Shown piece by piece: positions 8,740 through 16,496 of a DNA stretch of 64,000 nucleotides; positions within the stretch are counted from its first letter, which is position 1, and every line of letters starts with the position of its first letter. The position numbers and the translations under genes were made by a program. Source of the DNA: Phycisphaerae bacterium (GTDB taxonomy: Bacteria > Planctomycetota > Phycisphaerae > Phycisphaerales > Phycisphaeraceae); assembly GCA_030432595.1 (NCBI GenBank), contig JAUIGU010000002.1:1-64000 (forward strand), given 5' to 3'. The notes under the pieces were generated by a model. The model was not told where the DNA came from. It saw only the letters and a program-made list of their open reading frames with translations, and made no database searches.

Positions 8740-9288
8740 ATGAAGGTCACATTCGAGGCTGAGAGTGGTTCGAGCCACGCCATCGAGTTGGCGAAAGCCG
8801 ACTACATGCTGTCCGACCTATTCGGTTTCCGAGGCTTTGGGACCGTCTTCCAGCTCTGCTTGGCGGAGTCCAGATCGCCGGGCCTTCATGCCTGCATGTG
8901 GGAGCGGTGGTTTTCGGCGTTGCTCTTTCAGATGGAGATGGAGCGAGACGTGCTGCCGTTCAAGTATGAAGTGCGAAACGACACCGCGGACAGGCATGGC
9001 GTTGTCATCAACCAAGAGCGCTGGGACTTCTCTGTTGGCAACGGAGAATGCAGCCTTTCACAAACCTTGGCTTACGAGAGCATCGACGCTAACGGCCTTT
9101 CCGGCCGGGGAAGCCGAGTCATCAAATGGATCGACTGCCGCGGCCAGACCACGATCGAGACGGACCACGGCCCGATCAAGGTCTCACGGCGCAAGGTGAA
9201 CTACCGCTTCTACGACGAACTCCCCGGACTCATTCAGTTTCTATCGGACTTGCCGTCTGACGAGTTGGTCCGTGGGCGTCCTGCCTGA
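8740..9288 (+). CDS. Conserved-looking hypothetical protein, 182 aa
   Basis: Starts at ATG 8740 behind GAGG. The sequence is soluble-looking, with several Trp, Phe and Cys residues, no signal peptide and no membrane segment. Base composition appears less GC-rich than the flanking genes, with third positions using more A and T, which may indicate recent acquisition. It diverges from argH across a 73-bp gap and ends close to the convergent receiver-GAF gene. I recognise no domain. The body up to KVNYRFYDELPGL reads as a continuous compact domain, so it is likely real. Confidence 0.65.
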   Translation: MKVTFEAESGSSHAIELAKADYMLSDLFGFRGFGTVFQLCLAESRSPGLHACMWERWFSALLFQMEMERDVLPFKYEVRNDTADRHGVVINQERWDFSVGNGECSLSQTLAYESIDANGLSGRGSRVIKWIDCRGQTTIETDHGPIKVSRRKVNYRFYDELPGLIQFLSDLPSDELVRGRPA

Positions 9289-9306
9289 ACACCCGGCGAA
9301 GCCGAA

Positions 9307-10497
9307 TCAAAACGGCAGCGCATCGTCGTCGTCGTTTTCGCCGAAGTAGTCCTCGGTCTCGGCGTGGCTGTCCCAGGCCTCGTCGTCGTGCAGGGCGGCG
9401 CGGTGGTGGCAGCGGATGACCTTTTCCAGGGCCGTGCCCATGGTCGCGCCCAAGGACGAGCAGGCTTCGAGCGCTTCTTCGGTGAAGGGCTGCTCGCGGT
9501 CGCGGAACAAGACGATGACGGCCAGGCACTCGCGGTCGGCGTCGTCGCCGGCCACGCAGGGCACGCCGATCACCTCGCTGTCCGCCAGGTACGCCGCGTC
9601 GTCGTCGAACCACTGCCGCAGCTCGCGGTTGTTGGTGAAGTGGACGTAGTCCTCGACGCTGGCGAGCTTGGGCGCGACGACGTCGGCGAGGTGCTCGAGC
9701 AGCATGTCCGCCGACTCGCTGGTGCAGTCGTAGTTGACGTAGCCGCCCAGGGAGTACTCGTCCATGGTCGCGGGCAGGAAGATCGCCGCGTTGGCCGGGC
9801 CGGCCTTGCCGACGAGGTACTCGAGCGTCTTGCGCAGCAGCGACTCGAGGTCGAGCTCGTCCTTGATCACGCCGTTGAACTCGCTGGTCTGCACGACGTT
9901 CTGGAACTGCGCAGCCAACTCCTGGTACGCGGTCACCAGGTCGGTGCAAAGGATGTCCACCTGACGGGAGACATCGACGCGGGCGTCGTTGAGCTGCCGA
10001 CAGAGCCGGCGCAGCCGGCGGATGCGGCGGTTAACCGCGGCGTCGCGCCGGCGGCGCTGCATCGCGCGGTCCAGGCACGGGCGGAGCTGCTCGGTCCCCA
10101 CCGGGCCCACGAGGAAGTCGCACGCCCCGGCCCGCATCGCCGCGGTGACGGTGTCGAGGTCCGCATTGTCGGCGACGACGACGCTGGTGGTCGGCTTGGT
10201 ACCGGCGGAGAGCTCGTGGGTGAAGTCGATGCCGCTGCCGTCGGGCAGCTTGTGGTCCACGACCGCGAGGTCGACGGTGTGCCCGGCGAGGTAGTCGCGT
10301 GCCTCGGCGGCGCTGGGGACGGCGACGACGCGGACCGGGTGCCGGGCGTCGCCGCAGGCCTCGAGCGGCTGGGCGAGGACGGGCGTGTCCTGGACGAGCA
10401 GGACGTGCCGGCAGCGGTTGCGGGCCTTGCGGCGCGGCCGGTGGGGCGACGCGTCCGACGGGCCTTGGGGGTGTTCGGGGGGTTGCGGTGGGGTCAC
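9307..10497 (-). CDS. Receiver-like domain fused to a GAF-like domain
   Basis: About 396 residues. The N-terminal part has a receiver fold (HVLLVQDTP, VDLAVVDHKLPDGSGIDF with the phosphoacceptor-type Asp, then VVVADNADLDTVTAAMRAGACDFLVGPV). The usual acidic pair and conserved Lys are altered. A basic helical linker (residues about 150-200) follows, then a GAF-like domain with LLRKTLEYLVGKAGPANAAIF. The C-terminus is strongly acidic (GENDDDDALPF). I prefer GTG at 10495-10497, which has GGAG six bases upstream; an ATG at 10587 would add a Pro/Arg-rich leader. It lies downstream of the HDOD kinase and may be co-transcribed with it. Confidence 0.75.
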   Translation of the reverse strand: MTPPQPPEHPQGPSDASPHRPRRKARNRCRHVLLVQDTPVLAQPLEACGDARHPVRVVAVPSAAEARDYLAGHTVDLAVVDHKLPDGSGIDFTHELSAGTKPTTSVVVADNADLDTVTAAMRAGACDFLVGPVGTEQLRPCLDRAMQRRRRDAAVNRRIRRLRRLCRQLNDARVDVSRQVDILCTDLVTAYQELAAQFQNVVQTSEFNGVIKDELDLESLLRKTLEYLVGKAGPANAAIFLPATMDEYSLGGYVNYDCTSESADMLLEHLADVVAPKLASVEDYVHFTNNRELRQWFDDDAAYLADSEVIGVPCVAGDDADRECLAVIVLFRDREQPFTEEALEACSSLGATMGTALEKVIRCHHRAALHDDEAWDSHAETEDYFGENDDDDALPF

Positions 10498-10613
10498 ATC
10501 ATTCTCCGCCGGGGCGTGGACGCTTCGGGGGCGAGGCGTCGGTTCACGCCGCGTGCCCGGGGTTATCCCGGGGTCATGGCGGAGCATCGGTCAGTCGCGT
10601 CGGCGGATGAAGC

Positions 10614-13082
10614 TCAGCCCAGGGCAAGGGTTAAAGTCGCCGTCGTGCCGCGCCCGGGTGTGCTGCGCAGGTCGATTCTGCCGTTGTGCGCGGCCGCGAG
10701 TTGTGCGACGCGCGATAACCCCATCCCCACCTGCCGGCCGGCGGGCTTGGCGCTGAAGAACGGGTCCGTCGCGTGCGCCAGCGTGTGCTCGTCCATCCCC
10801 TCGCCGTCGTCGATCACCTGGATCACCAGCTCGTCCACCGCCGAATCATCCCCCACCGCCGCGTCGTCCGGCACCTGGTGTGAAGCGATGCGGGCTTTAA
10901 CGACGATGCCGTGTTTCGGGTCCGCCTGCACCGCGTTCATGAGCAATTCCGTCAACGCGCGGTCCAGGTGCTCGGGATCCACGTTCACCTCCGGCAGCTC
11001 GCCCGGTAACTGCACGCCGAACTCCAACTCGTCCCGCCGACGCTTCGCCGGGCCGCTGATCTTCTGCACCACCTTGTTCAGCAGGGCCGGGATGTCCGTC
11101 GGTCGGCGCTTCGCCGTCGGCGGGTCCGCGAACATCCGCAGCGCGGTGATCAGGTCCGACAATCGGTGCGTCTCGCGGAAGATCGCCGCCGCCGCCTGGT
11201 GCTCCTTGGTCCCCCCGTCGAGCGCCATGGTCAATAACTGCGCCCGGCCGGAAATCGTCGTCAGCGGGTTGTTCATCTCGTGCGCCGCGCCCGAGGCCAT
11301 CTCGCCCAGCCGCGCCATCGCCTGCGAGCGCGTCAGCTCGCCCTGCGCCTCGGCCAGCGCGGTGTTCGCATCGGCGAGCTCTTCGCTCATGCGTCGCGCG
11401 CCGTCGTGCCGGTTCGCCGCGGCGATCGCCGTGCCCCACGTCGCCGCCACTGGCCCGATCGCCTCCCAGCCCGGCAACTCCCCACGGTCGTGCAGCAACA
11501 CCGCCGACGAACCCCACCCCGACGGCAGCGGCAGCAGCGACACCTTCCGCAGATCGTCCGCGTCCAGCAGAAAGTCCGCGATCCACGGCAGCACACCCAT
11601 CACCGTCATGTCCGTCCCGCGCTGCGCATCCAGGTCCGCCAGGTCCGGCGCCTGCGGCGGCTGCTCCACGTACTGCGCCCGCCTCGGCCGGCCCTCCTCG
11701 TCGTACTGGCAGATCAGCCACGCGTCCCGGTCCAGCACCGACTCCTCCGCGTCCGTCGGCGTCAGCTTCGGCGTGCCCGCGTCGCCCGCCTCCGCCGCCC
11801 CGCTGAGTTGCTCATCCAGCGCCTCGGCGTCGGTCGTGATCTCGTCCGTCGGGTCCAGCCCCACCAGGTTCAGCGACGCCGGCGCGTGCCGCGTCGGGTG
11901 GATCACCGCGTAAAAGCCCGGCCCCAACAACTCCCGCGCCGACAACGCCACCGCGTCGATCACGTCCTGCACGTTCCGCCCCGGCAGCGCGTGCGCGTGG
12001 AACCCCGCGATCGCCGACAACACCTTCGTCTGACCCGCCGCCGCCTTCGCCTTCCGCTCCAGCACCGCGTTGGCCCGGCCCAGCGCGTCGTTCGCGCGCT
12101 GCACGCTCTGCAGATACAAATCCACCGACACCTCGTCGCGCAGCCCCATCGCCACCGCCCGCAGCTCGACTTCGTCGAACAAACCCTCCAGCGCCGCGTC
12201 CACCGCCACGCCGTCCAGCCCGATCTTCGTCGCCAGCGCCTGCGCATCCGTCCCGGTCGTGAAGTTCCCCGAATACCCCAAATGCCGCTGACGCACGCAC
12301 AAATCCGCCAGCTGCACCACCCCGATCATCTTGCGGTGCGGCAGCGCCGGCAGCGTCTCGAACGGCGAGCCGTGCAGCCACATCACGTCCTGCAACCGGT
12401 GCGGCAGCTTCCACTGCTCCGCCAGCCGCTTGCCCGCCGTGTGGTGGTCCACCCCGATCAGCGAACGCTCGTGCTCCGCGACGTTGTTCTGATGCACCTC
12501 CGCCAGCTCGGCGACGCGCTCGTACGCCTTGGGCAGCACCCACGCCAGCGCGAGCTTGCCCACGTCGTGCAGCAGCCCGCACACGAACGCGTCGTCCTTG
12601 TTCAGTTCTTTGTCCTTCGCCGCCGCCGCGATGCGCTCCGCCGCCACCGCCACGCCCAGGCAGTGCGCCCAGAACCCCGCGCAATCGAAGTGCGGCCCGA
12701 CCTTCTCCGGGCACGGGTCCACGCCGTCCTCGTCGACCAGCCCCAGCTTCTTCTGCCGCGCGTCGTCGTCGAACAGCTCCAACACCTTCAGCGACAGCAC
12801 CAGATTCCGCACGTGCGCGTAACCCAGCAGCAGCACCGCCCGCTCCACCGTCAGGTTGTCGCTCTCCCGCACGCCGCGGTCAGCCCGCCGGCACGCCGAC
12901 AACACTTTCGCCGTCAACGCCGGGTCCGACGACACCAGGTCGATGACTTCCTGGCTCTGGCTCTCGTGATCCGCGGTCAGTTCCAGCAGCTTCGTCGCCA
13001 CCGCCGGCAACGTCGGCAACTGGTCCACCTGCCGGAGGATCAGCTCGATACGACGCGTCTTGGGCAGCGTGGCGGCGACCAT
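10614..13082 (-). CDS. HDOD-domain histidine kinase
   Basis: 822 residues. An N-terminal HDOD domain (about 10-240) includes QLPTLPAVATKLLEL, SSDPALTAKVL and FVCGLLHDVGKLAL. A poorly conserved GAF-like middle region spans about 345-570. A histidine kinase core follows, with H-box GAAHEMNNPLTTISGRAQLL, N-box LTELLMNAVQAD, G1 DDGEGMD and G2 VGMGLSRV. There is no membrane segment. HDOD modules often sit in signalling proteins as regulatory, non-catalytic HD-like domains. It follows the HTH-receiver gene on the same strand, across mirror element C, so a kinase/regulator pair is likely. Confidence 0.9.
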   Translation of the reverse strand: MVAATLPKTRRIELILRQVDQLPTLPAVATKLLELTADHESQSQEVIDLVSSDPALTAKVLSACRRADRGVRESDNLTVERAVLLLGYAHVRNLVLSLKVLELFDDDARQKKLGLVDEDGVDPCPEKVGPHFDCAGFWAHCLGVAVAAERIAAAAKDKELNKDDAFVCGLLHDVGKLALAWVLPKAYERVAELAEVHQNNVAEHERSLIGVDHHTAGKRLAEQWKLPHRLQDVMWLHGSPFETLPALPHRKMIGVVQLADLCVRQRHLGYSGNFTTGTDAQALATKIGLDGVAVDAALEGLFDEVELRAVAMGLRDEVSVDLYLQSVQRANDALGRANAVLERKAKAAAGQTKVLSAIAGFHAHALPGRNVQDVIDAVALSARELLGPGFYAVIHPTRHAPASLNLVGLDPTDEITTDAEALDEQLSGAAEAGDAGTPKLTPTDAEESVLDRDAWLICQYDEEGRPRRAQYVEQPPQAPDLADLDAQRGTDMTVMGVLPWIADFLLDADDLRKVSLLPLPSGWGSSAVLLHDRGELPGWEAIGPVAATWGTAIAAANRHDGARRMSEELADANTALAEAQGELTRSQAMARLGEMASGAAHEMNNPLTTISGRAQLLTMALDGGTKEHQAAAAIFRETHRLSDLITALRMFADPPTAKRRPTDIPALLNKVVQKISGPAKRRRDELEFGVQLPGELPEVNVDPEHLDRALTELLMNAVQADPKHGIVVKARIASHQVPDDAAVGDDSAVDELVIQVIDDGEGMDEHTLAHATDPFFSAKPAGRQVGMGLSRVAQLAAAHNGRIDLRSTPGRGTTATLTLALG

Positions 13083-13096
13083 GGGCGAAGCCAGGC

Positions 13097-13208
13097 AAAA
13101 GTCAAAAGTGAAAAGTCGAAAGGCAAAAGCCGAATAAACAACGCCTCAAGCAGAACCCTTGCATACCCGGTTCTCCACTTTCGACTTTTGACTTTTCACT
13201 TTCGACTC
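13097..13208. repeat. Mirror element C: AAAAGTC/AAAAGTG heptads
   Basis: The left arm (13097-13131) is five heptads: AAAAGTC, AAAAGTG, AAAAGTC, GAAAGGC, AAAAGCC. After about 41 bp of spacer the right arm (13173-13208) reads, on the minus strand, GAGTC followed by GAAAGTG, AAAAGTC, AAAAGTC, GAAAGTG. It fills the gap between the HTH-receiver gene and the HDOD kinase. Confidence 0.9.
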
Positions 13209-13220
13209 GCCTATCGAAGC

Positions 13221-13874
13221 TCACACCTCCAGCAGCGATTCGATCCGCTCCATCAGCTTCTCGATGTCGAACGGCTTCTTCAGGAACTCGTCCGCGCCCG
13301 CCTCCAGCAGGCCGTCGATCTCGTCCTGGTTCACCACGCCCGACACGATGATGATCCGCGTGTGACCCAAATCGGCGTTGTTGCGCACGGCCCGGCAGAC
13401 CACGTTGCCGTTGATGTCCGGCAGCATGTAGTCCAGCACGATCACGTCGGGCTTGAACGACTCGCTGACCATGCCCGCGTCGTAACCCGTCGCCGCCGTC
13501 TTGACCTCGAAGCGGTCGTCCTTGCCGAGCACCTCGACCATCAGGTCCACGATGCCCGGGTCGTCGTCGACCACGAGGATGCGCTTGCGCCCGTGGCTGG
13601 GCCCCATCTGGTCCAGCGGGATGTCGTTGTCCTTCATGAAACGGATCAGCTCTTCCCTGGGGATCCGCCGGAACTTGCTGCCCGGCACGCGGAACCCGTT
13701 GAGCCGACCCGCGTCGAAGCAGCGGATGATCGTCTGCTGCGACACCTTGCAGATCTCCGCCGCCTCGCCGGTCGTGAAGACCTGCTTGTCGAACAGCCCG
13801 CTGTCGTCCGACGAGCCGTGCGCGCCGGAGTTGCCGTTGACGGGTTTGCCGTTGTTCGTGTGCGTGTCGGCCAT
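13221..13874 (-). CDS. Response regulator with N-terminal excisionase-type HTH
   Basis: 217 residues. A hydrophilic leader is followed by a MerR/excisionase-like helix-turn-helix (FTTGEAAEICKVSQQTIIR near residue 30, then PGSKFRRIPREELIRFMKDN). A C-terminal receiver follows, with acidic pocket VVDDDPG, phosphoacceptor VIVLDYMLPD and conserved Lys in FLKKPFD. The start MADTHTNN is supported by GGGAGG upstream. The HTH-first order is common in planctomycete regulators. It lies immediately upstream of the HDOD kinase and is its most likely partner. Confidence 0.9.
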   Translation of the reverse strand: MADTHTNNGKPVNGNSGAHGSSDDSGLFDKQVFTTGEAAEICKVSQQTIIRCFDAGRLNGFRVPGSKFRRIPREELIRFMKDNDIPLDQMGPSHGRKRILVVDDDPGIVDLMVEVLGKDDRFEVKTAATGYDAGMVSESFKPDVIVLDYMLPDINGNVVCRAVRNNADLGHTRIIIVSGVVNQDEIDGLLEAGADEFLKKPFDIEKLMERIESLLEV

Positions 13875-14149
13875 GGCCGCTGCCTCCCTGTGACACGCCG
13901 GAATCCGCAAGGTCGTCTCAACCAACCACCCCGAAGCGACACGTATCGCCGCGGGCCTTGCCCAGCTTGTCCAGGTTGACATCGGTGCAATACCCCACCG
14001 GATTAACCCCGCCAACCCCACAACCCGCCATCTTTTCACGTCCAAAACACGGTTACACGCCGACCGCTCAACCCACAAATCAGAAAACGATGACACCACT
14101 GCAAACCCTCGGGCTGCTTGCTGTGCGCAGGTTTAGATCGCTCGGCGCG

Positions 14150-14164
14150 CAGTCCGTTGGACTG
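14150..14164. repeat. Half copy of the family 1 palindrome
   Basis: CAGTCC-GTT-GGACTG followed by CGGCT matches the right half of the double-palindrome elements at 503-550 and 52619-52668, preceded by GCGCG as in those copies. The left half is not recognisable. Confidence 0.55.
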
Positions 14165-14764
14165 CGGCTGAAAACATAAAAGCTTTGCACCGCACGACCT
14201 CCGCGCCCTCCGCGCCTCCGCGGTTCAAACGGCTGCGCAACAACGTGCACCCGCGCCCCGAGATAAGCCCCGCTTCTTCCCGACCCTTCCGGGGGCCGGG
14301 GGGTGGCGGGGGCCCGCAGGTTGTCGCGGGGTTCCAGGTCGGTGAGGCCGTGTCTCGGTGAAACGAGGGGTCCGCTGCGTCGATGGTATCTGGGTGGTGC
14401 GCCCGGCGAGTGGATGCTCGCACGCAAGGCGTAAGAGTTGAAGAATGAGCGCCACCCCACGCTTCGCAAGACCCCCGACGGGACATGAGCCGAGCGAGTC
14501 CGATCCGAACGCGACGGCTCGCCGAGGTCGATGCAAGGTGTGCATCAGCGTGGTGCTGCGTGAAGTGGGAGCCGCCGCCGCGTGGGATGATGATCCGGCC
14601 CTGGTGAAGGTGGCGATATAAAGCGGCCGACGGTGTCGGCCGTTCGGGGCGCGTGTTTGCGAGCGCTCGACGGCGGCCACCGGCCGCCGCTTTGTAGAGC
14701 TGCCGGCTCTTTGACAAGTGAAGCAGGGGCGTTGTCGCTCCAACGTGGCGTCGAGAGAAGAGAA

Positions 14765-14793
14765 GAAGCCCACGTTCACTGAACGTGGGCTTC
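14765..14793. repeat. AAGCCC...GGGCTT palindrome (family 2)
   Basis: Perfect inverted repeat with 14-bp arms, GAAGCCCACGTTCA and TGAACGTGGGCTTC, around a single C. The outer half is shared with the hairpin at 16440-16468 on the other side of the PEP-CTERM gene, while the core differs. Confidence 0.7.
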
Positions 14794-14921
14794 GGGGCCT
14801 TCAGCCCAAAATGCGCCCCCTTCCGCGCTCGATGCGCGAATCTGACCAGTCGGGGCGGTCTGGAGAAGACGGCTTCGTGAAAAACCGGCAAAGATTTGTG
14901 TTTGCGGCGGTTCCGTGGATA

Positions 14922-14955
14922 CTGATGAGGTTCGCTTTCATCTCTCACTCATCAG
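14922..14955 (+). promoter_or_regulatory. Inverted repeat in the leader of the PEP-CTERM gene
   Basis: CTGATGAG (14922-14929) and CTCATCAG (14948-14955) form an 8-bp stem with an 18-base loop, ending just before GCGGAGGAAG, the ribosome-binding region of the ATG at 14977. It could be an operator or a leader stem controlling access to the ribosome site. Confidence 0.35.
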
Positions 14956-14976
14956 GTCTCGCGGAGGAAGCCAGCC

Positions 14977-16395
14977 ATGAGAAGCATCCAAGCCTTGTCG
15001 GCCGCGGCGTTGGCGTCGCTCGTCGGTGCCGTGTCCCACGCCGACACGCTCTACAACATCACCGACCTCACGCCCGCGGGCTACCACAGCTCCGTCGCCT
15101 ACGACATCAATAGCGACGGCGACGCGGTCGGCGTCGCGACCAGCGTCAGTGGCGAGGCGTACTTCTACTACGACCACAGCACGGGGCTCTCGACGGTGTT
15201 CGGCGTCGGCGTGGTGACGCCGCGCGGCGCGATCGTCGGGACCGGCTTCCGCGAGGCGGCGATCAACGACGACGGATTGGTTGCCGGCTCGGCCCGCTTC
15301 CTCGCCGGCGCGACCGAGACCCGCGGGTTCATCTACAACGGCACCAGCTTTACCAACCTGGGCACGCTCGCCGGCGCGCCCGGCACCGGCATCCGCCCCG
15401 CGTCCGACGCGCTGGACCTCAACGGCCTGGGCGTTGCCACCGGCACCGCCACCTCCGGCGCGGGCACCACGCCCCAGGAAAGCGACAACATCGACGTCTA
15501 CACCGGATCGATGTCGCCGATCACCGACATCGACGGCGACCTCACCACGGCCACGCGTTACGACTACGGCCGGGCCATCAACGACGCGGGCTTTGTTGCC
15601 GGGCAGAACCAGGACACCAAGGCGACACTCTTTACCGCCGGCGGTGCCGAGACGATTCTCCTGGCCGGGACCTCCGAGGCGGGTGACAACTCCGTGGCGT
15701 ACGACCTCAACGAATCCAACGACGTCGTCGGCGAAAACATCACCGACAACTCGTCGTTCATCTACGACGGCACCACCGGCGGCGTCACCTTCATCCCGCA
15801 GATCGGCACCGGCAACCGCATGTTCGCCAAGGCCATCAACGAAGACGGCGACGCCGTCGGCCAGGGCGACCGCGACACCGGGCTCAGCGGACAGGCCCGC
15901 GGCTTCCTCTACGACGCCAGCGAAGGCACCAGCCTCATCCTCGAGGACCGCACCGTCTACACCGGGTCCGACACGGTCGGCCTCTCGGACTGGCTCGAGC
16001 TGGGCACCGCGTGGGGCATCAACGACGACGGCTGGATCGTCGGCCAAGGCGAACGCCGGTTCGATGGCAACGGCTTCCCCAATCAGCGGGCCTACCTGCT
16101 GATCCCCGAGGACTTCGGCACGGGCGACTACAACGCCTCGGGACAGGTCGAGCAGGCCGACCTGGACCTCGTGCTCCAGAACTGGGGCGACGACACGACC
16201 GCCGTGGGCATCCCGGCCGGCTGGATCAACGACCAACCCGTCGGGCTCGTCGACCAGGCGGAACTCGACAAGGTCCTGCTGAACTGGGGCGCAACGAGCG
16301 CACCGAGTTTCACGGGCGGCACGGTGCCGGAACCGGCGACGCTGATGCTGCTGATGGCGGGCGGCGTGTGGACCGCGCGGTGTAGGCAACGCTGA
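14977..16395 (+). CDS. PEP-CTERM protein with HAF-type repeats and dockerin-like segment
   Basis: 472 residues. A Sec signal (ALSAAALASLVGAVSHA) is followed by repeated segments such as VAYDINSDGDAVGVA, AAINDDGLVAGSA and AKAINEDGDAVGQGDR, the pattern of HAF (extracellular beta-propeller-like) repeats. Near residue 385 two segments, GDYNASGQVEQADLDLVLQN and GLVDQAELDKVLLNWG, resemble dockerin/EF-hand calcium loops. The C-terminus VPEPATLMLLMAGGVWTARC plus a basic tail is a PEP-CTERM sorting signal processed by an exosortase/archaeosortase-type system. The protein is exported and probably surface-associated; the ligand is unknown. GGAGGAAG precedes the ATG. Confidence 0.88.
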   Translation: MRSIQALSAAALASLVGAVSHADTLYNITDLTPAGYHSSVAYDINSDGDAVGVATSVSGEAYFYYDHSTGLSTVFGVGVVTPRGAIVGTGFREAAINDDGLVAGSARFLAGATETRGFIYNGTSFTNLGTLAGAPGTGIRPASDALDLNGLGVATGTATSGAGTTPQESDNIDVYTGSMSPITDIDGDLTTATRYDYGRAINDAGFVAGQNQDTKATLFTAGGAETILLAGTSEAGDNSVAYDLNESNDVVGENITDNSSFIYDGTTGGVTFIPQIGTGNRMFAKAINEDGDAVGQGDRDTGLSGQARGFLYDASEGTSLILEDRTVYTGSDTVGLSDWLELGTAWGINDDGWIVGQGERRFDGNGFPNQRAYLLIPEDFGTGDYNASGQVEQADLDLVLQNWGDDTTAVGIPAGWINDQPVGLVDQAELDKVLLNWGATSAPSFTGGTVPEPATLMLLMAGGVWTARCRQR

Positions 16396-16439
16396 AGCCA
16401 CGACGGCTTGATCACACCAAGGAACGCATCACGAAAAAA

Positions 16440-16468
16440 GAAGCCCACGCCGTGACGGCGTGGGCTTC
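16440..16468 (-). terminator. AAGCCC...GGGCTT hairpin, intrinsic terminator of pnp
   Basis: Perfect 14-bp arms GAAGCCCACGCCGT and ACGGCGTGGGCTTC around one base. On the minus strand it lies 28 bases beyond the pnp stop and is followed by TTTTTTC, a classic intrinsic terminator. For the convergent PEP-CTERM gene it lies 44 bases beyond the stop and can also act there. Confidence 0.8.
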
Positions 16469-16496
16469 GCTTTGGCAGTCTTTGATCTTCGTGAAG

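Larger units (their letters stand above)
13875..14976. other. 1.1 kb stretch without a convincing gene
   Basis: No frame here shows recognisable protein sequence. Long minus-strand frames are Arg/Pro-rich and cross repeats. Visible content is a half-palindrome near 14150, a run CTCCGCG-CCCTCCGCG-CCTCCGCG near 14190, GC-rich hairpins around 14670-14715, the AAGCCC palindrome at 14765 and an inverted repeat at 14922. I looked for RNase P, tmRNA and SRP RNA landmarks and did not find them. It probably holds the promoter of the PEP-CTERM gene and could hold an unrecognised RNA. Confidence 0.5.

Noticed and set aside
14133-14948. 271-residue minus-strand frame in the gene-poor stretch
   Set aside because: The translation is Arg/Pro/His-rich, crosses palindromes and the CTCCGCG repeat, and shows no domain.
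13875-14976. RNase P RNA, tmRNA or SRP RNA
   Set aside because: I looked for their core conserved segments on both strands and did not find them.
14800-14976. Sigma-54 promoter for the PEP-CTERM gene
   Set aside because: No GG-N10-GC pair with the expected flanks was found.
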